A stretch of 44,229 nucleotides of DNA from Hyphomicrobiales bacterium (GCA_026981645.1 JALSII010000053.1:1-44229), one strand, 5' to 3'; positions 17,453-26,625 are shown, counted from the stretch's first letter. Notes: a model not told the origin generated them from the sequence alone. Program-made: numbers and translations.

Positions 17453-19822
17453 TCAAGCACCATAAGGTATCCAGATATTCTTGACCTGAGTGGCGCGCTC
17501 AAGAAAATATTTCCCCTCCATTATGTCCTTGTCGGCCCAGTCAAAGGCGCGGCCCCTTGTGGTCCATGTCTGCTTGAGATTGCCGATGGAGGCTTTTTCG
17601 ACCATTTCAGCACCCTTGGCGCTTCCGGCAAACCACATGGCGTCCACCCCGTCATGTTCGGCCAAGGTTTTGCTGAGGGAAAATCTGTCGCCGGTGACAA
17701 TGTTCACCACTCCGGCGGGCACGTCAGAGGTTTCAATCACCTGATAGAAATCGGTCATCGACAGGGGATGTTTTTCAGAAGGCACCAGCACCACAGAATT
17801 GCCCATGGCAATGGCCGGAGCCAGCATGGCGATTGAGGCCAGCAGCGGGCTTTCGTCGGGCGCGGCAATGGCAATAACCCCGATGGGTTCGACCATGGCG
17901 GTGGCAATGGCGCGCATGGGCACGTTATGCACCGCCCCGTCATATTTGTCGGCCCAGCCGGCAAAGGCGAACAGGCGTTCGACGCAAAGCTCAACTTCGC
18001 GTTTTGCCGCCGGACCGGTTGCGCCGGTCATGGAGCGGATACGGTCGGCAAATTCGCTTCCTCGATAGTCGAGATTCTCAGCCAGAAAATAGAGGATTTG
18101 GGCGCGCAGGTGGGCGGTTTTGCTGCCCCATCCGAGAGCCTTTCGCGCCGCTTCCACGGCGTTCCTGATGTCCTTGCGGTTGCCCTCTGAAACTTCGCCA
18201 AGGGAGTTGCCCCCGGGCGCAAATACCTCGCGCGCATAACCACTGTCGCCCCGGGTCTGCTTGCCCCCGATATACATTTTTGCGGTGCGGTCAACGGCAT
18301 GGGTATCGCGCAAATCCACTGACTTGGCAGCAGGTGATGCGGGGGTGGGTTTCAGAGCTTTTTCAAAGGCCGGTTTGAGATAGGCAACCATGCCCTCGGC
18401 CCCGCCCTCGCGGCCAAAGCCGCTTTCCTTATAGCCGCCAAAACCGACGGCGGCGTCGAGCTGGTTGGTGCAGTTAATCCACACCACCCCCGCCTTGATG
18501 CGCGGGGCGATATCAAGCGCCAGATTGATGTTTTCGCTCCAGATGGTCGCCGCCAGCCCGTATTTTGTGTTGTTGGCCAACTCGACCGCCTCGTTGTGGT
18601 CACGAAAGCTCATGGCCACCAAGACGGGGCCGAAGATTTCCTCGCTGACCAGCGTATGGGCGGGAGAAACATCGGTAATCAGGGTGGGTTTCATGAAACA
18701 GCCCTGATTGGGCAGATTGGCGCCGCCCTCATAGCGCGAGCACCCCTCTTTTTCGCCAATGGCCAAGAGGTCAGAGATGCGCCCTAGCTGCACCGGGTCA
18801 ATCAGGGCTCCGATGTCGATGGCTTTATCGAGCGGGTCGCCTACCCGGAGATTATCCATGCGGGTCTTGAGTTTTTCGATGAAGCGCTTCTCGATGCTCT
18901 CGTGCACCAGAAGGCGCGAGCCGGCGCAACAGACCTGCCCCTGATTGAACCAGATGGCGTCGACCAGCCCCTCGATGGCGCTGTCCATATCAGCATCTTC
19001 AAAAACGATGTAGGGGCTTTTGCCACCCAGTTCCAGGGACAGGCCCTTGCCGGTGCCCGCGGTCGCCTTGCGGATGATTTTGCCCACTTCGGTGGAGCCG
19101 GTGAAGGCGATTTTGTCGACCCCCTTATGCTCGACCAGCGCCGCCCCGGTTTCCCCCGCACCTGTAACGATGTTGACCACCCCTTCGGGCAATCCCGCTT
19201 TTGCACAAATCTCTGCAAACAACAGCGCGGTCAGAGAGGTGAATTCAGCGGGCTTGAGAACCAGCGTGTTGCCAGCGGCCAGAGCCGGGGCAATTTTCCA
19301 CGACATCATCAAAAGGGGGAAATTCCACGGGATAATCTGCCCGCATACCCCATAGGGTTCGCGGCCCGGAAACTCGCGCTCCAGATGCTGAGCCCAGCCT
19401 GCATGGTGATAAAAGTGACGGATGGCCAGCGGAATATCCGCGTCGCGACTCTCGCGGATGGGTTTGCCATTGTCCAGCGTCTCAAGCACGGCAAAAAGCC
19501 GGCTTTCTTTCTGGATAAGCCGGGCAATCGCGTAGAGATATTTGGCCCGTTCAAAACCGGAAAGCGCCTTCCACGGTTCAAACGCCTCGCGTGCCGCTTT
19601 GACGGCCCTGTCCACATCGGCTTTTGTGCCGTTGGTAATATCGGCCAGCTTTTCCTCGGTCGCCGGGTTTGTCGAAGCAAATATTTTACCCGGCTTGGTA
19701 AACGCACCATCGATAAAGTGCCCGAACTTGCGCCCATGCCCGTCAAGCCAGTCATGGGCCATGTCGGCGCTTTCGGGTGCGGGTCCATAATCCATTGAGC
19801 TAAATATCTCTTTGATTTGCAT
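17453..19822 (-). CDS. ALDH16-type aldehyde dehydrogenase with a second, non-catalytic ALDH domain
   Basis: This 789-residue protein has two tandem ALDH units. The first (residues ~35-490) is complete: PWNFP with Asn167, Lys190 in LVLKPAE, general base Glu264 in LELGGKSP, and catalytic Cys298 in NQGQVCCAG. The second (~520-789) keeps a Rossmann-like part ([37 protein letters not shown]) but lacks the catalytic Cys and Glu segments. This is the ALDH16 architecture, whose bacterial members keep an active first unit. The reaction is NAD(P)-dependent oxidation of an aldehyde to an acid. Sitting between deoC and deoA, it probably removes acetaldehyde produced by DeoC; this is inferred from context. 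The start at 19822 has AAGGGA upstream. Confidence 0.9.
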   Translation of the reverse strand: MQIKEIFSSMDYGPAPESADMAHDWLDGHGRKFGHFIDGAFTKPGKIFASTNPATEEKLADITNGTKADVDRAVKAAREAFEPWKALSGFERAKYLYAIARLIQKESRLFAVLETLDNGKPIRESRDADIPLAIRHFYHHAGWAQHLEREFPGREPYGVCGQIIPWNFPLLMMSWKIAPALAAGNTLVLKPAEFTSLTALLFAEICAKAGLPEGVVNIVTGAGETGAALVEHKGVDKIAFTGSTEVGKIIRKATAGTGKGLSLELGGKSPYIVFEDADMDSAIEGLVDAIWFNQGQVCCAGSRLLVHESIEKRFIEKLKTRMDNLRVGDPLDKAIDIGALIDPVQLGRISDLLAIGEKEGCSRYEGGANLPNQGCFMKPTLITDVSPAHTLVSEEIFGPVLVAMSFRDHNEAVELANNTKYGLAATIWSENINLALDIAPRIKAGVVWINCTNQLDAAVGFGGYKESGFGREGGAEGMVAYLKPAFEKALKPTPASPAAKSVDLRDTHAVDRTAKMYIGGKQTRGDSGYAREVFAPGGNSLGEVSEGNRKDIRNAVEAARKALGWGSKTAHLRAQILYFLAENLDYRGSEFADRIRSMTGATGPAAKREVELCVERLFAFAGWADKYDGAVHNVPMRAIATAMVEPIGVIAIAAPDESPLLASIAMLAPAIAMGNSVVLVPSEKHPLSMTDFYQVIETSDVPAGVVNIVTGDRFSLSKTLAEHDGVDAMWFAGSAKGAEMVEKASIGNLKQTWTTRGRAFDWADKDIMEGKYFLERATQVKNIWIPYGA

Positions 19823-19847
19823 CTCGTTGTTCCCTTGTCACAATTTT

Positions 19848-19918
19848 CATCCTGAGCCTGTCGAGGGACGAATATTGTGCCTTTTTATCCCCATGCTTTG
19901 ACAAGCTCAGCATGAGGG
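19848..19918. repeat. Dispersed inverted-repeat element (CCTGAGCCTGTCGAGGG type)
   Basis: Two related arms in opposite orientation, 19848-19872 and 19890-19918, flank an 18-base spacer. One arm reads CCTGAGCCTGTCGAGGGACG; the other is close to its reverse complement, with GACAAGCTCAGCATGAGGG. I recall this element as widespread in alphaproteobacterial genomes. It sits in the deoC-ALDH16 gap and could fold into a long hairpin in the operon mRNA. Confidence 0.7.
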
Positions 19919-19929
19919 TAGTGTTTGTT

Positions 19930-20919
19930 CTAGACCATGGGCTGGCGGTAGGCGGCGGCATAGCGCCCGGTGGCCTGATGTTCAAGCTGGCGTTCAATAT
20001 CAGTCAGAAGCGAAGATGCACCAAAGCGAAACAGGTGCGGTCGCAGCCAGTTGTTGCCCAACTCTTCTTTCATCAGCGCCATATAGGTCAGCGCATCCTT
20101 GGCCGAGGAAATTCCCCCGGCCGGCTTATAGCCGATTTCAATGCCGGTTTCATCGCGGAACCAGCGTATCATCCGCACCATGGCCAGCGAGGTCTGCAAG
20201 TTGGCGTTGACCTTTTCCTTGCCTGTCGAGGTCTTGATAAAATCGGCTCCGGCCAGCATGCAGACCAGCGAGGCCTTGGCGACATTGCTCAGCGTCGCCA
20301 GTTCCCCGGTGCCCAGAATGGTTTTCATATGCGCCTCGCCGCAGGCGGCGCGGAAGGCCTTAATCTGCTCATAAAGCCCCTGCCAGTCCCCCCTCAGCAC
20401 CTGCCCGCGCTCAATGACAATGTCGATTTCTTTTGCTCCGGCTTTGACCGAAGCTTCGATTTGAGCCACCCGCAGCTCAAGGGGAATAAGCCCGTGGGGG
20501 AAGGCGGTGGAAACCGCTGCCACCGGAATATTTGTTCCCTCAAGCGCCTCAACAGCTGTCTCGACAAAATTGTGATAAACGCACACTGCGCCGGGCTTGA
20601 TGGAAAGGTTTTGTGCACCCAGTGCCTCAAGAATATCTCCGCGCACCGGTTGGCGGGCCTTGGCACAAAGCCTCTGCACCCGGCCCGGGGTATCGTCGGA
20701 ATTGAGCGTGGTCAGGTCAATCAGGGTGATGGCCTTGAGCAGCCATGCGGCCTGCCATTGTTTCTTGACAGTGCGGCGGGTGCCGATGGTTGCGGCCCGG
20801 CGCTCAAGGGCCGAGCGGTTCATCACGCACCTGTCCACCCAGTCCAGGTCAAGCTCAAAGCCAGGATTGCGTTCGTGGGCGCCTGCTGGTTCCATGTCTT
20901 TTACGGCCTGCAATTTCAT
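19930..20919 (-). CDS. deoC: Deoxyribose-phosphate aldolase
   Basis: The product is a 329-residue class I aldolase that cleaves 2-deoxyribose-5-phosphate to glyceraldehyde-3-phosphate and acetaldehyde. The Schiff-base Lys is in FIKTSTGKEKVNA, and the second active-site Lys in GYKPAGGISSAKDA. The Asp of the proton relay lies in the conserved TLLNSDDTPG-like region near the N-terminus. It is longer than E. coli DeoC (259) because of an N-terminal extension, as in many proteobacterial and animal forms. The ATG at 20919 has GGAGG five bases upstream, so the longer frame is rejected. It is downstream of cdd. Confidence 0.96.
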   Translation of the reverse strand: MKLQAVKDMEPAGAHERNPGFELDLDWVDRCVMNRSALERRAATIGTRRTVKKQWQAAWLLKAITLIDLTTLNSDDTPGRVQRLCAKARQPVRGDILEALGAQNLSIKPGAVCVYHNFVETAVEALEGTNIPVAAVSTAFPHGLIPLELRVAQIEASVKAGAKEIDIVIERGQVLRGDWQGLYEQIKAFRAACGEAHMKTILGTGELATLSNVAKASLVCMLAGADFIKTSTGKEKVNANLQTSLAMVRMIRWFRDETGIEIGYKPAGGISSAKDALTYMALMKEELGNNWLRPHLFRFGASSLLTDIERQLEHQATGRYAAAYRQPMV

Positions 20920-20992
20920 AGGTCCTCCAGCGGCACCAAATTCAAACAAATATCATATTGCACAGCACTCCTTGCGGCAGTGTCAGAGCGTG

Positions 20993-21406
20993 TCATTTTC
21001 TGCTCTCCAGAAACTCGGGTCCGAACGAGTGGGGCAACAGTTGCCCGAGAGTTGAATAAAGCACCTCTCCCCCATCCACACCCAGGCTGACAATTGGCAC
21101 TTCAGGCCCGGCGAACTCGCGGATACGCTGGCGGCAGCCCCCGCACGGGGTCACCGGCTCTGTCCCCGGCCCAAGGGTCAGAATGCGATTTATCTTGCGA
21201 CCGCCCCCGGCGAGCATGGCAGCGATGGCTGAGGCTTCAGCGCAATTGCCCAACGGGTAAGCAGCGTTTTCCACATTGCAGCCGGCATAGACTTTGCCAT
21301 CGTCTGCCAGAATTGCGGCACCAACGTGAAACTCCGAATAGGGCACATGGGCATTTTTTCGCACGCGCCTGGCCGCGTCGAGCAGGGTTTCGTCAATCGC
21401 CTCCAT
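20993..21406 (-). CDS. cdd: Cytidine deaminase
   Basis: This 137-residue zinc enzyme deaminates cytidine and deoxycytidine to the uridine forms. The zinc and catalytic motifs are CAEASAI (Cys and Glu) and TPCGGCRQRI (two Cys), with GCNVENAAYPLGN before them. The size fits the homotetrameric class. The ATG at 21406 follows CGGAGG; the longer frame overlaps the permease gene and is not supported. It is 22 bases after the permease, and it supplies uridine-type substrates to the phosphorylase encoded downstream. Confidence 0.96.
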   Translation of the reverse strand: MEAIDETLLDAARRVRKNAHVPYSEFHVGAAILADDGKVYAGCNVENAAYPLGNCAEASAIAAMLAGGGRKINRILTLGPGTEPVTPCGGCRQRIREFAGPEVPIVSLGVDGGEVLYSTLGQLLPHSFGPEFLESRK

Positions 21407-21428
21407 GGGGGAAGCCTCCGGTCTGAAA

Positions 21429-22400
21429 TTAACGTTCCTTGATATAGGGCTGACCCACCGCTTTGGGAGCAACAGAGCGCCCGATAAAGCCTGCCAGAAG
21501 AATAACTGTCAATATATAGGGCAATGCCTGGATGGCCTGCACGGGCACTTCACCAATCAGGGGAAACTCAACCCCCTGCAGGCGGATTTGCGCGGCGGAA
21601 AGTACGCCAAACAACAGACAGGTCCAAAGTACAGGCACCGGCTTCCACTTGGCAAAAATCAGCGCCGCCAGCGCGATAAATCCACGGCCTGCGGTCATGT
21701 TGTCAGAGAAACTGGCCCCCTGTCCGGTGGAGAGATAGGCCCCGGCCAGACCACAAAGAATGCCCCCGATTATCAGCGCCTGATAACGCAGCCTGGTGAC
21801 CGAAATACCGGCAGTATCCAGCGCCTTGGGGTTTTCACCAACCGCACGCAGACGCAGGCCGAACCGGGTTCTGAACAGAACCCAGGCGGTTACCGGCACG
21901 GCGAGAAAGGCCACATAGACAATCAGGTTGTGCCCAGAGATGAGTTGCTCGTAAATTTCCCCGACAATGGGGATGCCTCCCAATTGTTCGGCAAAAGGCA
22001 ATTCGATGGGGCTGAAGCGCGCCTCAGTGCTCAGATTGGGGGTTGAGCCGCCACGCTTGAACCAGGAATGACCAACAAACACGGTTGCCCCCAGCGCCAG
22101 AAAATTCAGCGCCACGCCGGAGATAATCTGGTTGCCGCGCATGTTGATGGAGGCAATGGCGTGAATCATGGCCATGAAGGATGAAACAGCAATCGCAGCG
22201 AGCAGGCCAAGCCAGGGCGAGCCGGTAACCGCAGCAACGGCAGCGGCGGCAAAGGCCGCGCCAAGCATCTTGCCCTCAAGCCCGATATCAACGATGCCCG
22301 AGCGCTCCGAATAGAGCCCGGCCAGAGCGGCAAGCAGAATGGGAACCGCCAGCCGTACGCTTGAATCAAGCATCAGGATGATGTCGCTGAAAAAATTCAT
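21429..22400 (-). CDS. Nucleoside-type ABC transporter permease (second permease)
   Basis: The product is a 323-residue inner-membrane permease of the BPD_transp_2 family (NupQ/YufQ-like). It has about eight to ten hydrophobic helices, the N-terminal LAALAGLYSERSGIVDIGLEGKML and the conserved GENPKALDTAGISVTRLRYQALIIGG, which is the coupling-loop type of this family. It pairs with the permease at 22675-23775. A 274-base spacer separates it from that gene, which is unusual for this normally tight pair. The context with cdd and deo genes indicates nucleoside import. Confidence 0.92.
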   Translation of the reverse strand: MNFFSDIILMLDSSVRLAVPILLAALAGLYSERSGIVDIGLEGKMLGAAFAAAAVAAVTGSPWLGLLAAIAVSSFMAMIHAIASINMRGNQIISGVALNFLALGATVFVGHSWFKRGGSTPNLSTEARFSPIELPFAEQLGGIPIVGEIYEQLISGHNLIVYVAFLAVPVTAWVLFRTRFGLRLRAVGENPKALDTAGISVTRLRYQALIIGGILCGLAGAYLSTGQGASFSDNMTAGRGFIALAALIFAKWKPVPVLWTCLLFGVLSAAQIRLQGVEFPLIGEVPVQAIQALPYILTVILLAGFIGRSVAPKAVGQPYIKER

Positions 22401-22674
22401 GCGCTAGACCACTTTATGGTTTGTTTGTATCAGTTCTGTTTTACGATTGGCGAGATGAGCCAGAGTTGAAACGGATGAAGCGCGATTGCAACCATCGGGC
22501 AAGGCCGGTTTGGCTCCGGGCATCCGCCAATCTGAAACCCGGTAGAGACAGGCATTTTTGCGCCAATACAGGCGCGAAGTCTTTTGCTCGTATCCAGATA
22601 TGACCTGCAATCCTTCACTTGGTCCTGTCACAAAAAATGCTCCGTCAGAATGGTTCAAACAAGCCATAAAATGG
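22401..22674 (-). other. 274-base spacer between the two permease genes, with a doubtful small ORF
   Basis: This gap interrupts the permease pair. On the minus strand it carries an open frame (ATG at 22667, end 22404, 87 codons) whose product (MACLNHSDGAFFVTGPSEG...) I do not recognise. No Shine-Dalgarno precedes it and the frame overlaps nothing else. It may be a chance frame, a gene remnant or a processed spacer. No repeat element or terminator stands out. Confidence 0.3.
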
Positions 22675-23775
22675 TCAATCCCCCGCCGGTTCCGGCTCGC
22701 CATTGCCCCGGTTGAACAGACGCAACAGCACCGGTTTGAACATTTCGCTCATGGCCCCGGTGAACAGAATGACCAGCGCCTGAATAACCACCACCAGGTC
22801 CGAGGACACCGATGGCATGACAAAGGCCAGCTCCTGTCCCCCCTGATATAGCGCACCGAACAGCAGGGCCGCCAGCGCTATGCCGATGGGGTGGGCCCGT
22901 CCCATGAAAGCCACCGCGATGCCGACAAAGCCGAACCCCTGCACATAGCCGACCCCAAGGCGCTTTTGCACACCAACCGCCTCGTTGACCGCCATCAGCC
23001 CGGCCAGCGCGCCGGAGATAGCCATGACGATGATGATGATGGCAACGGCAGAAATGCCTGCATATCTGGCCGCTTCAGGGTTCGCGCCCAGCGTTCTTAT
23101 CTGATAGCCCAGCTTGGTGCGCCAGATGAGCACATAGACAAAAATCAGCGCCAGAATGCCGATGAAAAAAGTGATGTTCAGCGGCGAATAGGTGAAGGCG
23201 GAAAAATATTCGCTCAAAAGCGGCAGGCGGCCGGTTTCGGCAATGGTTTCGGTTTCGGCGTTAGCTCCGGGTCTGGTTATCACCTGGGCCAGCATATAGC
23301 TCATGAAAGCGGAGGCGATAAAGTTGAACATGATGGTGGTAATCACGATGTGGCTGCCGCGCTTGGCCTGCAGATAACCCGGTATCATTGCCCAGATGGC
23401 CCCGAAAGTCATCGCCGCCAGGGTTGAGCCGACAAGCACAAACACCCAGTGGGTCTGGTCGAGCCACAGCGCCACCATGATGGCGCCAAGCCCGGCCACA
23501 TAGGCCTGCCCCTCGCCCCCGATATTGAACAGGCCCGCGTGATAGGCAACGGCAACAGCAAGGCCGGTAAAGACAAAGCTGGTGGCAAAATGCAGGGTAA
23601 ACCCCCAACCCTCACCATAGCCGAAAGCCCCGAAAATCAGCACCTGCATGGCACGAAAAGGGTCCTCTCCCACCGCCGCCACCGCAAGGCCACCCACAAC
23701 AAAGGCCAAAGCCACGTTGAGCGCGGGCATCAGGGCGATATCGACCCACCTGGGCAGGGGCTTTTGTGCTCTCAT
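22675..23775 (-). CDS. Nucleoside-type ABC transporter permease (first permease)
   Basis: This 366-residue BPD_transp_2 permease (NupP/YufP-like) has an N-terminal cytosolic lead, then PALNVALAFVVGGLAVAAVG and further helices. The signature regions are GLFNIGGEGQAYVAGLGAIM and RTLGANPEAARYAGISAVAI. It overlaps the ATPase stop by ATGA and so is translationally coupled to it. The C-terminus is polar (RLFNRGNGEPEPAGD). With the second permease, the ATPase and the BMP binding protein it forms one importer. Specificity for nucleosides is inferred from the binding-protein family and operon. Confidence 0.94.
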   Translation of the reverse strand: MRAQKPLPRWVDIALMPALNVALAFVVGGLAVAAVGEDPFRAMQVLIFGAFGYGEGWGFTLHFATSFVFTGLAVAVAYHAGLFNIGGEGQAYVAGLGAIMVALWLDQTHWVFVLVGSTLAAMTFGAIWAMIPGYLQAKRGSHIVITTIMFNFIASAFMSYMLAQVITRPGANAETETIAETGRLPLLSEYFSAFTYSPLNITFFIGILALIFVYVLIWRTKLGYQIRTLGANPEAARYAGISAVAIIIIVMAISGALAGLMAVNEAVGVQKRLGVGYVQGFGFVGIAVAFMGRAHPIGIALAALLFGALYQGGQELAFVMPSVSSDLVVVIQALVILFTGAMSEMFKPVLLRLFNRGNGEPEPAGD

Positions 23776-25364
23776 CTTACGCCCTCTTTGGCGCCAGCGC
23801 TAACTTTACCGGTGGCAACCGGGGTGCTCTCTTCTTCGTGGGGGTCGACCCCGGCCATGGACAGGCCGAATTCGCGCTCGGAAGCCTCAGGGGTGAGTTC
23901 GGTTACAATCTTGCCGTCAAACATCACCAGAACCCGGTCGGAAAGAGCGCGTATTTCATCCAGTTCCACAGAAACCAGCAGCACCGCTTTTCCGGCATCG
24001 CGCATGGCGATAATCTGTTTGTGGATGAACTCGATGGCCCCGATATCAACACCGCGGGTGGGTTGGCCCACGATAAGAACATCAAGTTCGCGGTCCATCT
24101 CACGGGCAAGCACGATCTTCTGCTGGTTGCCCCCGGAAAAATTGGCGGTTTTCAGTCGACAGTTGGGTGGTCGAATATCAAACTTTTCTATACGCTGGTC
24201 TGCTTCCTCGCGGGCAGCCTTGTGAGAAAGGATCTGGCCTGCGCCATATTTGGGTTCTTCACTATACCCCAGAATGGAGTTTTCCCATTCCTCGAACTGG
24301 GCAACAAGGCCGGTTTTAAGCCGGTCCTCGGGCACGTGGGCCAGACCCAGATGGCGCATTTTTGCCGCGGTTTTTGCCCCTTCAAATTCCACCCGCTTGC
24401 CGTTAATCCAGATTTCTCCGAGAAGGGGTTCGGTCATGCCGGAAATGACTTCGAGCAGTTGGGACTGGCCGTTTCCAGCAACTCCGGCGATGCCCACGAT
24501 TTCCCCGGCCCGGACATCGAACGAAACATTTTTGACCCGGGGCACACCAAGCTCATCGGTCACCGAGAGGCCCTTGACTTCCAGAACCTTCTTTTGCGGG
24601 TCTCCGGAGGTTTTTTGCGCGTCCATCTCGACCCGGCGGCCCACCATCAGCTCGGCCAGATTATCGGGGGATGTTTCGGAGGTCTTGAGGGTAGTCACAA
24701 TCTCGCCGCGGCGCATGACCGACACCGAATCGGTTATCGCCATGATTTCGCGCAGCTTGTGGGTAATCAGAATGATGGTTTTGCCCTGGGCGTGCAACTG
24801 TTCGAAAATCTTGAACAGATGGTCCGCTTCAGTGGGGGTGAGTACACCGGTGGGTTCGTCCAGAATAAGAACTTCAGCGCCCCTATAGAGCGCCTTGAGG
24901 ATTTCCACCCGCTGCTGCTGGCCCACCGAGAGGTCTTCAACCAGGGCGTCCGGGTCGACCTCAAGTCCATAATCCCTGGCCAGACGCTCCATTTCACTGC
25001 GCGCAGCTTTCAGACTCTTGGCCAAAAGGAAACCGCCCTCGGCCCCCAGAATAATGTTTTCAAGCACGGTGAAATTATCAACCAGCATGAAGTGCTGGTG
25101 CACCATGCCGATGCCAAGTTCGAGCGCGTGACTGGAATCCTTGATTTGAACTTTGGTGCCATTGACGAAAATCTCGCCGCTGTCGGCGTGGTAAAATCCG
25201 TAAAGAATGGACATCAGGGTCGACTTGCCCGCACCATTTTCCCCCACGATGCCGTGGATGGAATTGCGCCTGATGGGCATAAAGATATTCTTGTTGGCCT
25301 GCACCGGCCCAAATGCCTTGGATACACCGCGCAGGTCAATGGCCAGTTCGGAGTCTTGTCCCAC
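23772..25364 (-). CDS. Nucleoside-type ABC transporter ATP-binding protein with two ABC domains
   Basis: This is a double ATPase of the NupO/YufO type. Domain one has Walker A GENGAGKST, signature LSVGQQQRVEIL and Walker B VLILDEPTGVL. Domain two has a degenerate Walker A (GVAGNGQSQ), signature FSGGNQQKIVLAREM and VLIVGQPTRGVD, as usual for this family. I placed the start at GTG 25364, with GAGG seven bases upstream, giving about 530 residues. The ATG at 25442 adds 26 Gln-rich residues encoded by a perfect 12-base hairpin and has no Shine-Dalgarno. The stop overlaps the first permease. Confidence 0.88.
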   Translation of the reverse strand: MGQDSELAIDLRGVSKAFGPVQANKNIFMPIRRNSIHGIVGENGAGKSTLMSILYGFYHADSGEIFVNGTKVQIKDSSHALELGIGMVHQHFMLVDNFTVLENIILGAEGGFLLAKSLKAARSEMERLARDYGLEVDPDALVEDLSVGQQQRVEILKALYRGAEVLILDEPTGVLTPTEADHLFKIFEQLHAQGKTIILITHKLREIMAITDSVSVMRRGEIVTTLKTSETSPDNLAELMVGRRVEMDAQKTSGDPQKKVLEVKGLSVTDELGVPRVKNVSFDVRAGEIVGIAGVAGNGQSQLLEVISGMTEPLLGEIWINGKRVEFEGAKTAAKMRHLGLAHVPEDRLKTGLVAQFEEWENSILGYSEEPKYGAGQILSHKAAREEADQRIEKFDIRPPNCRLKTANFSGGNQQKIVLAREMDRELDVLIVGQPTRGVDIGAIEFIHKQIIAMRDAGKAVLLVSVELDEIRALSDRVLVMFDGKIVTELTPEASEREFGLSMAGVDPHEEESTPVATGKVSAGAKEGVR

Positions 25365-25390
25365 TTGCGCCCCTCGCCCCTCAGTATCTT

Positions 25391-25418
25391 GCCCGGCAGC
25401 CTGTTGAGGCTGCCGGGC
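25391..25418. terminator. Perfect 12-base hairpin between the BMP gene and the ATPase gene
   Basis: GCCCGGCAGCCT-gttg-AGGCTGCCGGGC is a perfect stem-loop. In plus orientation it is followed by ACTGTTTTTTTG, so it would terminate plus-strand transcripts. The operon runs on the minus strand, where no T-run follows. There it would act as a 3' stabiliser or processing hairpin after the binding-protein cistron, a common way to raise binding-protein levels. Confidence 0.65.
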
Positions 25419-25463
25419 ACTGTTTTTTTGTTTCTCAATCATTGTTGAGAGCCGGTTACAGTT

Positions 25464-26489
25464 CTAGGAAACCGGGCAGGAATTGTCAGAACGATAATCG
25501 TGGACCACAATTTCACCGGAGTTGATTTTGGCGATGAAATCATCGAGCACCGCCTGCATTTCCGGGGTAATCAGGGGCGCATTGAATTCGTCCATGGCAG
25601 CGCTGACGCCGCCTTCAGCAAGTCCGAGCACCTGAACACCGGCGGTAAAGTTGCCATCCAGTTCGTCCTGGAAAGCGTTAAGCACCGCGATATCCACGCG
25701 CTTGACCATGGAAGTCAGCATGTTACCGGGGAACAGGTAGTTCTGGTTGCTGTCCACACCAATGCCATAAACACCGGCATCGGCTGCTGCCTGCAATGCG
25801 CCTTCACCGGCGCCACCGGCAGCGGCAAAGATGACATCAGCACCCCGTTCAACCTGAGAACGGCCGATTTCCCCGGCGGTGTTGATGTCGCCAAAGGCTT
25901 CAAAGCCGGTGCCGATGAAGTTCTGCAACACTTCAATGTCAGCGTTGGCGGCCTTGGCACCCTGCACATAGCCACAGCCAAAGGCCTGAAGCAGCGGGAA
26001 GTCAAAGGCAGTCACAAAACCGATAGTGCCGGTTTCAGACTTCAGGGCGGCAAGCGCACCCACTAGGTAGGAGCCCTCCTGCTCCTTGAACAGAACCGAG
26101 CGCACATTGGGGAGGTCGACAACCGCATCAATGATGGCAAAATTGGTGTCGGGGAATTCCTGAGCAACAACGCTCACCGGCTCAGCCCAGGTAAATCCGG
26201 GAACAACAATGGGGCTGGCACCGGAACGGGCGAAGCGGCGCAGGGCCTGCTCGCGCTGGGCGTCGGTCTGAATTTCGAGGTCTGAATAGGGCAGGTTATT
26301 GGCGGCGGCATACATTTCGGCGCCATTCCAGGCCATCTCGTTGAAGGATTTATCGTTCTTGCCTGCGGCATCATAAATCAGCGCCGGCTCGGCCAGCGCG
26401 GAACCAACCAACAAAGCACCCAGTGCAACGCCACCGGCAAGAATGCCCGCGCGTGCGGCAAGGCCTTTGGAAAGAATTTTGGTATTCAT
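25464..26489 (-). CDS. BMP-family (PnrA-like) nucleoside-binding protein
   Basis: The product is a 341-residue periplasmic substrate-binding protein. It has a signal peptide (basic start, hydrophobic core GILAGGVALGALLVGSALA) and then the BMP pattern LIYDAAGKNDKSFNEMAWNGA. Later come GTIGFVTAFDFPLLQAFGCGYVQGA and DVIFAAAGGAGEGALQAA. PnrA relatives bind purine or pyrimidine nucleosides. The ATG at 26489 has GGGAG nine bases upstream. It is the first gene of the nucleoside operon, which then continues to upp. A palindrome upstream could be its operator. Confidence 0.94.
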   Translation of the reverse strand: MNTKILSKGLAARAGILAGGVALGALLVGSALAEPALIYDAAGKNDKSFNEMAWNGAEMYAAANNLPYSDLEIQTDAQREQALRRFARSGASPIVVPGFTWAEPVSVVAQEFPDTNFAIIDAVVDLPNVRSVLFKEQEGSYLVGALAALKSETGTIGFVTAFDFPLLQAFGCGYVQGAKAANADIEVLQNFIGTGFEAFGDINTAGEIGRSQVERGADVIFAAAGGAGEGALQAAADAGVYGIGVDSNQNYLFPGNMLTSMVKRVDIAVLNAFQDELDGNFTAGVQVLGLAEGGVSAAMDEFNAPLITPEMQAVLDDFIAKINSGEIVVHDYRSDNSCPVS

Positions 26490-26534
26490 CTATTTTACTC
26501 CCTGTCATCGTTTCGGGGTGGCAACATAAGGCTG

Positions 26535-26552
26535 CCGGGAAAATACTCCCGG
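26535..26552. promoter_or_regulatory. Inverted repeat upstream of the nucleoside operon
   Basis: CCGGGA-aaatac-TCCCGG is a perfect 6-6-6 palindrome 46-63 bases before the BMP ATG, in the 136-base gap after ynjD. It is well placed for an operator of a nucleoside-responsive repressor, or for a leader hairpin. No regulator gene is nearby. Confidence 0.45.
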
Positions 26553-26625
26553 TTACGATCAAAGTGAAATTCAACCCGCAATTGACGTCCACGGCAAGCA
26601 AAAAAGCCGGTTTTTGACCAAATGT

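Noticed and set aside
17453..18270. Second ALDH half as a decayed pseudogene fused by readthrough
   Set aside because: The frame is intact and the loss of catalytic residues is the known ALDH16 architecture.
19912..21090. A 392-codon plus-strand open frame opposite deoC
   Set aside because: It covers deoC on the other strand, contains the dispersed repeat and has no family signature.
23766..25448. A 560-codon plus-strand open frame opposite the double-ABC ATPase gene
   Set aside because: It is the mirror of a well-recognised ATPase, its product has no family motif, and long antisense frames are common with this codon use.
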